DNA from: Streptomyces sp. col6
GTDB taxonomy: Bacteria; Actinomycetota; Actinomycetes; Streptomycetales; Streptomycetaceae
NCBI RefSeq assembly: GCF_008042035.1
Contig: NZ_RDBL01000014.1
Location: 173,272 to 237,271 of the forward strand
Reading direction: 5' to 3'
Length of the DNA stretch: 64,000 bases
A program made the position numbers and the translations under genes. This document shows positions 59,401 through 64,000 of this stretch, one piece after another. Numbering within the stretch: the stretch's first letter is position 1; every line of letters begins with the position of its first letter. Under the pieces are notes generated by a model. That model saw only the letters and a list, made by a program, of their open reading frames with translations. It did not search any database and was not told the origin of the DNA.

Positions 59401-62400
59401 GGCTCGGTCCGAGCCGAGCGCGTCGTCGAACAGCCGCAGCGCGCTCTCGGCCGGAAGCGGCGCGATGCCGGTGCGGGCGAGGCGGGCGAGGTCGGCCGCC
59501 CCCAGCCGGGATCCCATGCCGTCGCTCTGGCCCCAGAGTCCCCAGGCCAGCGAGGTGGCGGGCAGGCCGTGGGCGTGGCGGTGGTGGGCGAGGGCGTCCA
59601 GGTAGGCGTTGGCGGCGGCGTAGTTGGCCTGCCCGGCCGTGCCGGTGACCCCGGTGACCGAGGAGAAGAGGACGAACGCGGCGAGGTCGAGCCCGCGTTC
59701 GACGGTGAGCTCGTGGAGCAGCAGCGCGGCATCCGCCTTGGGGCGCAGGACCGTGTCCAGCCGGTCCGGCGTCAGGTCCTCCAGCACCCCGTCGTCGAGC
59801 ACCCCGGCGGCGTGCACGATCGCGCTCAGGGGGTGTGCTGCCGGGATGTCCGCGAGCAGGGCGGTGACGGCGTCCCGGTCGGCGGTGTCGCAGGCGACCA
59901 GGGCGACGTCCGCCCCGAGCTCCGTGAGGTGGGCCAGCAGCTCGGCCGCCCCCGGGGCCGCCGGGCCGCGCCGGCCGGTGAGCAGGAGGTGCCGGACGCC
60001 GTGGTGGGTGATGAGCCGCTCGGCGACGGTGGCGCCGAGGGCACCTGTGGCGCCCGTCAGCAGTACGGTGCCGTGTCCGTCGGGCCCGGCGACCGGCGTC
60101 CGGGCCGGGGCCACGTCCGGGACGCGGCGCAGCCTGGGGACCAGCACGCGGCCCTCACGCAGGGCGACTTGGGGCTCGTCCGTCGCCAGCACCTCGTCGA
60201 GAGCCTGCTCACTGGCCGCGCTGCAGTCCGTGTCGACGACGACGAAGACGCCGGGATGCTCCGACTGGGCCGTCCGCAACAGCCCCCACACCGTCGCCGC
60301 CGGCAGGTCGGTCACCTCCTCGCCGTCCCGTGTCGCGACGGCGCCCGAGGTGACGACGGCCAGCCGGGAGCCCGCCGTCTCCTCCCGCGTCAGCCACTCC
60401 TGGACGAGCGCCAGGGCGTGGTGCGCGGCTTCGGCCACGGACCGGCCGGGGGTGATCCGTACGATCTCGGCCCCGGGCAGTACGTCACCGGCCCGGCCCG
60501 CGCGGGCCATCGGCTCCGTCCACTCCACCTCGTACAGCGGATCGGTGTGCGAGGCGGCCACGGCGGGGGCGGGCAGCAGACGCACCGAGCCCACGGAGGC
60601 GACGGGCCCGCCGGCGGCATCGGTCAACGAGAGCGACACGGACTGCGCGTCGTCCGGCTCCAGACGCACCCGCAGCGCGTCGGCACCGGTGGCGTGGAGA
60701 CGGATGCCGGACCAGGAGAACGGCAGCTTCAGCTCATCGCCGCCGCCTTGGAGCGGCAGCAGATGCAGGGCGGCATCGAGCAACGCGGGGTGCAGCGCGA
60801 AGTCCCCCGCCTGGGCGCGCAGTTCGTCCGGCAACGCGACCTCGGCGAAGAGGGCGCCGCCGACCGCCCACGCGTCCCGCAGATTGCGGAAGGCGGGCCC
60901 GTAGCCGTAGCCCAGCGCCGCCAGCCGCTCGTAGACCTCGGCGGCATCCGTGCGCTCGGCACCGGCCGGAGGCCAGGCGGATCCGGGATCCGGCACCTCG
61001 GCGTCCGCCGGAGCGAGCCACCCGGAGGCATGCCGGATCCAGGGCTGCCCCTCGCCGGACCGGGCATGCACGCCGAACGACCGCCGGCCCGTGTCATCGG
61101 GAGCACCGACCGCCAACTGGAGCGCCACCGCCGAACCGTCGTCCGGCAGTGGCAGCGGCGCCTCCAGCGTCAGCTCGTCCACCACCGGGGCGTACGCCTC
61201 CTCGCCCGCACGCAGGGCCAGTTCGACGAAGAGTGCCGCCGGGACGAGTGCAGCCCCGCCCATCGCGTGGTCGGCGAGCCAGGGGAGCGAACGCGTGCCG
61301 ACCTCCCCCGTGAACAGCAGCCCTCCGTCCCCGGCCAGCTCGACGGCCGGAGCGAGCAACGCGTCGGTCGCGGGGGTGTCCAGCCAGTAGTGGGTGGGCC
61401 GGAAGGGATAGGTGGGGAGGTCGGTGTGCCCGGCTCCGCCCGTCGTGAGCGGGGTGCCCTGGGCGTACGTCGTGGCGAGAGCGGTCTCGAAGGTGTGGCG
61501 TTCGCTCTGGTTCTTGCGGAGGAGCGGGATGGCGTGGGGTGTGTGGGCGGTGAGGGAGGCGTCGGGGCCGAGTTCGAGGTAGGTGGTGATGTTCTTGCTG
61601 GTCAGGGTGGTGATGTGGTCGTGGTGGCGGACGGTGTCGCGTATCTGGTCGGTCCAGTGGTCGGGGCTGGTGGGGTCGCCTGTGGTGATCAGGGGGGTGC
61701 GCGGCTGGTGGTAGGTGACCGTCTGTGCCACGTCCCGGAACGCGTCGAGGATCGGGTCCATGTGGGGGGAGTGGAAGGCGTGGCTGACGGTGAGGGGATG
61801 GACGCGGTGACCCTGCTGCTTCAGCCTTCGCGTGGCGGCCTCCACGGCCTCCCGGTCTCCTGAAATCACCAGAGAGGTGGGGCTGTTCACGGCGGCGAGG
61901 GCCACGTGCGCGTTGAGGTAGGGCTGAATCTGTTCTTCGGTCGCTTCGATGGCGGTCATGGCTCCGCCGGTGGGTGCGGATTGCATGAGGCGTGCGCGGG
62001 TGGTGATGAGGAGTGCGGCGTCGGGGAGGGTGAGGATGCCGGCGATGTGGGCGGCGGTGAGTTCGCCGATGGAGTGGCCGGTGACGTAGTCGGGGGTGAT
62101 GCCGTGGTGGGCGAGGAGCCGGTGGAGTGCGGTCTCCAGGGCGAAGAGTGCGGGTTGTGTGTAGCGGGTCTCGTCGAGGAGCACCGCGTTCGCGGACCCC
62201 GGCGGGGCGAACATCACATCGCGCAGGGGCTGTTCGAGGTGAGAGTTCAGTGCGTCGAAGACCTCGTCCAGCGCGGCGGCGAACACCGGGTGGGTGGTGT
62301 ACAGCGTGTGCCCCATCTGGGGTCGCTGGCTGCCCTGCCCGCTGAACAGGAACGCGATACGCGGCGTGGGCGCGGCGGTCCCCCGTACGAGCGCCGGATG

Positions 62401-64000
62401 CTCCTCACCGGCGGCGAGCGCGTCCAACGCGTCGAGCGCCCGACCCTCGTCGCCCGCCAGCACCACCCCACGGTGCTCCAGGGCGGCCCGCCCCGTCACC
62501 AGCGTGCGGCCGATCGCCTCGCCCGGCGCCGGGCGCTCCCGTACGAAGGCGGCCAGGCGGGCAGCCTGGTCCCGTAGCGCGGCCGGGCTGTGCGCGGACA
62601 GCGGCCACAGCACGACCGGGCTCTCGTCGTCGGCACCGGGCTCCGCCGTCACCGGCTCCGGAGCCTGCTCCAGGATCACGTGGGCGTTCGTCCCGCTGAT
62701 GCCGAACGAGGACACCGCCGCGCGGCGCGGCCGGTCGTGGTCCGGCCAGTCGGTCTCGTCCGTCAGGAGGCTGACCGCGCCCGACTCCCAGTCCACATGC
62801 GGGGACGGCTCGTCCACGTGCAGGGTGCGGGGCAGTACGCCGTGGCGCATCGCCTCGACCATCTTGATGATGCCGCCCACCCCGGCGGCTGCCTGGGTGT
62901 GTCCGATGTTCGACTTCAACGAGCCCAGCAGCAGCGGTTGTTCGGCCTGCCGGTCCTGCCCGTAGGTGGCGAGGAGCGCCTGTGCCTCGATGGGGTCGCC
63001 GAGCCTGGTGCCGGTCCCATGGGCTTCGACGGCGTCGACCTCCGAGGCCCGCAGCCCCGCACCGGCCAGGGCCTGGCGGATGACGCGTTCCTGCGAGGGG
63101 CCGTTCGGCGCGGTGAGGCCGTTGCTGGCGCCGTCCTGGTTGACCGCCGAGCCCCGGACGACCGCGAGCACCTGGTGGCCGTTGCGGCGGGCGTCCGAAA
63201 GCCGCTCCACCAGGAGCAGACCCACCCCCTCCGACCAGCCCGTTCCGTCGGCCGACGCGGAGAACGACTTGCACCGCCCGTCGGGGGAGAGCCCGCGCTG
63301 GCGGCTGAACTCGACGAATGTGTCGGGACGCGCCATCACGGTCACCCCGCCGGCCAGGGCGAGATCGCACTCACCCTGCCGGAGGGCCTGGGCCGCCAGG
63401 TGCAGAGCGACCAGGGAGGACGAGCAGGCCGTGTCGACGGTCACCGCCGGGCCTTCCAGGCCGAAGGTGTAGGCGACCCGCCCCGAGATCACGCTCGATG
63501 TGTTGCCGGTGAGCAGATAGCCCTCCAGATCGCGCGGCGCCTTCGCGAGACGTGATCCGTAGTCGTTGTACATGACCCCGGCGAAGACACCCGTCCGGCT
63601 CCCGCGTACACCGTCCGGGTCGATTCCGGCGCGCTCGAACGTCTCCCAGGCCGTCTCCAGGAGAAGCCGCTGCTGCGGGTCGGCCGCAAGGGCCTCGCGG
63701 GGGCTCATCCCGAAGAACTCGGCGTCGAACTGCCCTGCCCCGTAAAGGAATCCGCCGTCACGGGCATACGAGGTGCCGAGGTGGTCCGGGTCCGGATCGT
63801 AGAGGCCCGCCAGGTCCCAGCCCCGGTCGGTGGGGAAGCCGCCGATGGCGTCCCGGCCCGACGCGACGAGGTCCCACAGGTCGTCGGGCGACGCCACGCC
63901 GCCCGGGTAGCGGCAGGCCATGCCGACGATGACGACCGGGTCGTCCTGGCCGACGGGCCGCGCGCCGGTGACGGGGGTGGGGGAGTGGGCGGTGCCGCCC
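53431..64000 (-). CDS. Type I PKS, partial: two KS-AT-DH-KR-ACP modules visible (AbyB1-like, 5' end beyond window)
   Basis: The frame runs off the right edge; the residues before the first visible KS (GARPVGQDDPVVIVGMACRY) are an inter-module linker, not a docking domain, so more modules lie upstream. Visible module 1: KS (about 63950-62660), AT with GHSIGE and HAFHS, malonyl (62350-61480), DH with HAMGGAALVP and HPALLDAALH (61340-60600), KR with TGATGALG, LDD and NYAAAN (60080-59300), ACP GFDSL (59200-58990). Module 2: KS (58950-57680), AT with GHSIGS and HAFHS, malonyl (57230-56220), DH with HAVLGSVVLP and APALVDAALH (56110-55300), KR with TGATGALG and TAD for LDD (54790-54050), ACP (53900-53690), docking tail DDELFELIDGQLGSE. 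Both modules should install double bonds. Confidence 0.92.
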   Translation of the reverse strand, partial: GGTAHSPTPVTGARPVGQDDPVVIVGMACRYPGGVASPDDLWDLVASGRDAIGGFPTDRGWDLAGLYDPDPDHLGTSYARDGGFLYGAGQFDAEFFGMSPREALAADPQQRLLLETAWETFERAGIDPDGVRGSRTGVFAGVMYNDYGSRLAKAPRDLEGYLLTGNTSSVISGRVAYTFGLEGPAVTVDTACSSSLVALHLAAQALRQGECDLALAGGVTVMARPDTFVEFSRQRGLSPDGRCKSFSASADGTGWSEGVGLLLVERLSDARRNGHQVLAVVRGSAVNQDGASNGLTAPNGPSQERVIRQALAGAGLRASEVDAVEAHGTGTRLGDPIEAQALLATYGQDRQAEQPLLLGSLKSNIGHTQAAAGVGGIIKMVEAMRHGVLPRTLHVDEPSPHVDWESGAVSLLTDETDWPDHDRPRRAAVSSFGISGTNAHVILEQAPEPVTAEPGADDESPVVLWPLSAHSPAALRDQAARLAAFVRERPAPGEAIGRTLVTGRAALEHRGVVLAGDEGRALDALDALAAGEEHPALVRGTAAPTPRIAFLFSGQGSQRPQMGHTLYTTHPVFAAALDEVFDALNSHLEQPLRDVMFAPPGSANAVLLDETRYTQPALFALETALHRLLAHHGITPDYVTGHSIGELTAAHIAGILTLPDAALLITTRARLMQSAPTGGAMTAIEATEEQIQPYLNAHVALAAVNSPTSLVISGDREAVEAATRRLKQQGHRVHPLTVSHAFHSPHMDPILDAFRDVAQTVTYHQPRTPLITTGDPTSPDHWTDQIRDTVRHHDHITTLTSKNITTYLELGPDASLTAHTPHAIPLLRKNQSERHTFETALATTYAQGTPLTTGGAGHTDLPTYPFRPTHYWLDTPATDALLAPAVELAGDGGLLFTGEVGTRSLPWLADHAMGGAALVPAALFVELALRAGEEAYAPVVDELTLEAPLPLPDDGSAVALQLAVGAPDDTGRRSFGVHARSGEGQPWIRHASGWLAPADAEVPDPGSAWPPAGAERTDAAEVYERLAALGYGYGPAFRNLRDAWAVGGALFAEVALPDELRAQAGDFALHPALLDAALHLLPLQGGGDELKLPFSWSGIRLHATGADALRVRLEPDDAQSVSLSLTDAAGGPVASVGSVRLLPAPAVAASHTDPLYEVEWTEPMARAGRAGDVLPGAEIVRITPGRSVAEAAHHALALVQEWLTREETAGSRLAVVTSGAVATRDGEEVTDLPAATVWGLLRTAQSEHPGVFVVVDTDCSAASEQALDEVLATDEPQVALREGRVLVPRLRRVPDVAPARTPVAGPDGHGTVLLTGATGALGATVAERLITHHGVRHLLLTGRRGPAAPGAAELLAHLTELGADVALVACDTADRDAVTALLADIPAAHPLSAIVHAAGVLDDGVLEDLTPDRLDTVLRPKADAALLLHELTVERGLDLAAFVLFSSVTGVTGTAGQANYAAANAYLDALAHHRHAHGLPATSLAWGLWGQSDGMGSRLGAADLARLARTGIAPLPAESALRLFDDALGSDRAVLVASRFATATLGDGGTSVPAPLRSLAPRRPRRAVNSASVASGSTFAEQLAGLSAEEVERRLLELVRATTATVLGHTDAGAVPEGRAFTDLGFDSLAAVDLRNRLGAATGLRLPTTLVFDHPTPQALAALLRDELGVDGAAPVVAAVSTRTAVSDDPIAIVSMACRFPGGVTTPEELWRLVSEETDAVSGFPTDRGWDLDGLYDPDASRPGTSYAREGGFLHTAADFDPEFFGMSPREALTTDPQQRLLLETAWETFERAAIDPAGLRGSRTGVFAGVMYNDYGARLHQAPNAPGEVEGYLVSGSAGSVASGRVAYTFGLEGPAVTVDTACSSSLVALHLAAQALRQGECDLALAGGVTVMAGPATFVEFSRQRGLSADGRCKPFAEAADGTGWGEGVGLLLVERLSDARRNGHEVLAVLRGSAVNQDGASNGLTAPNGPSQQRVIREALDRAGLAARDVDAVEAHGTGTRLGDPIEAQALLAVYGQDRPDEQPLLLGSVKSNIGHTQAAAGVAGVIKTVLSMRHGSLPRSLHIDRPTPHVDWAQGGVALLTETTPWPERERPRRAAVSSFGISGTNAHVILEAPADTDAQHAAAQVSPEAPADADSPRTNAQATPADTDAPHPDAQVRSEAPADGERASTPAARPVPWLVSGHTPGALRARAAQLAGVLDRSPHPDPADVSAALAAGPGAFEHRVSFVAAGRDEALRALAAVAAGETPQVVAPERIRTAFLFTGQGSQRAGAGRELYAAHDAFAAAFDAACAALDPHLGRSLREIVFAAEGTPEAALLDETRYTQPALFALETALFRLLEHFGVRPDALLGHSIGSVAAAHVAGVLSLADAATLVAARGRLMQGLPAGGAMLAVELDEDAVTRLLTGLEDRAAIAALNGPRATVVSGEAGAVNEVAARAQESGARTRRLTVSHAFHSPLMEPALAEFREVLSALAFRPPGLPVISDLTGAPVDPDELASPGYWVRQAREAVRFADGVGALKELGIGAFVELGPDAVLATMAADTHPDAVSLPLLRRDRSELRSLPEALGALHAAGGTVGGAVYGVRDGCRPVELPTYPFQRERYWLDRPAAPAGAARVEQAGLGATDHPLLGAAVDLAGDAGTVHTGLLSTATHPWLADHAVLGSVVLPGAALLELALYAGREAGTPVLDELTLSDPLLLPDTGSVRVQVSVGAPGTDDRRPVTVHSRAAEAEGEPWTVHASGVLAPESAVGPAPLTGAWPPAGAEPVEVGDAYAELAALGYAYGPAFQGLRAAWRDPADGSRYAEVAIDVEDAGGRLVAPALVDAALHPLALAGPGPSGGLPVPFSWNGVRVHGPGTGSARVRLSPAGPDTTALLITDESGTPVLSVDALVVREADPARFAQARRGGGGLYRVEWNERAVPAGRAVAVGYDEALRIAEAEGRFGGDALLDEEPRSLPALARVLRDWVADDRFGGARLVVTTRRAVAVEDGDPVSGLDRSTWWGLVRTARTEHPGRFVLVDTDGSDASSGVRDAALSTGEPQLALRDGAVLVPRLARIPLPAESRTELPGTVLVTGATGALGRLVAERLVTRHGVRRLLLTGRRGPDAPGARELVVHLTGLGADVTLTACDLADRAAVSALLDSVPDGHPLSAVVHAAGVTADATLEALTDEAFTTVLRPKADAALLLHELTLERGIGQAAFVLFSSVAGIIGNAGQANYAAANTYLDALAHHRHALGLPATSLAWGLWEQSGGLGDALTAADLARIARTGVAPLTAEEGLELFDAALASGLPGLVPARLDTSALRRLGDPDRVPPLLRSLVGLPERRQVPVSGTGGGADGEAPWVRKLAEAAEEERPRLVLDLVRAAVAETLGHPSNRPVPADRGLLDLGFDSLTAVELRNRLGAETGLRLPTTLLFDRPTATALAAHLHAELTDRLPGGPASALARIDELEAAFDGAALDAEARERIAARLASLQARLAAAGDISVPTTDIPATPLLDQASDDELFELIDGQLGSE

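Noticed and set aside
53401..61863. A 2820-codon open frame on the plus strand opposite the PKS
   Set aside because: It is the antisense shadow of highly GC-rich PKS coding DNA. Its translation is Gly/Arg/Val-rich low complexity with no domain, while the minus strand has intact KS, AT, DH, KR and ACP motifs.
1..64000. CRISPR arrays, tRNA or rRNA genes, insertion sequences and transposases
   Set aside because: I looked for regularly spaced repeats, cloverleaf-like segments and transposase motifs on both strands and saw none. The repeats present are protein-domain, AT-domain or scar-type.

Overview
The window looks like a Streptomyces chromosome. It is uniformly GC-rich, uses GTG and TTG starts, has long perfect-stem terminators, Tat-exported glycoside hydrolases, a DmdR1/IdeR-type iron box and a ydaO-type (c-di-AMP) riboswitch ahead of a LysM lytic transglycosylase. 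It ends in a type I modular polyketide synthase (PKS). All family assignments come from reading the translations; no database search was possible.

Layout. 1-3480: small housekeeping genes (DUF5134 tail, M56 peptidase, PAP2 phosphatase, HAD hydrolase, a conserved small protein, an ArsR-type regulator). 3545-16130: a furanose and arabinan utilisation locus. It has aldose 1-epimerase, a LacI regulator and a CUT2 importer with two permeases, which is the YtfQRT-YjfF layout. Facing it are a secreted GH127 beta-L-arabinofuranosidase-like enzyme with three ricin-type repeats and a GH2 enzyme with an AbfB (CBM42) domain and a TTA codon at position 4. 16230-29302: a GNAT, a giant PA14-GH2-LamG enzyme, an Old Yellow Enzyme, two small proteins and a xylan block (GH115, GH10, GH3). 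The palindrome CGAAACTTTCG lies upstream of the GH10 gene.

29355-31334: a disrupted junction. A BxlG-like sugar permease sits directly upstream of the GH3 gene, but its partner genes (bxlE/bxlF type) are absent. In their place is an isolated entA-like 2,3-dihydro-DHB dehydrogenase with an iron box. The 5' end of the permease gene is out of frame and carries a 54-bp inverted copy of part of entA next to a perfect 17-bp hairpin.

31572-37392: riboswitch and lytic transglycosylase, an FG-GAP protein, an orphan MT0933-type antitoxin, and a PAS/GAF/SpoIIE phosphatase. 37469-64000: a cytochrome P450 convergent with three PKS genes on the minus strand. Transcription order of the PKS is (beyond window)-[mal, DH-KR]-[mal, DH-KR] / [methylmalonyl, dead DH and KR]-[methylmalonyl, DH-ER-KR] / [malonyl, KS-AT-ACP, no TE].

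Read by colinearity, the last five modules predict a chain ending diene-CO-CH(CH3)-CH2-CH(CH3)-CO-CH2-CO-S-ACP. This is the pattern expected for the abyssomicin family of tetronates (AbyB1/B2/B3-type order). I infer an abyssomicin-like product. The tetronate genes that would confirm it must lie outside this window.
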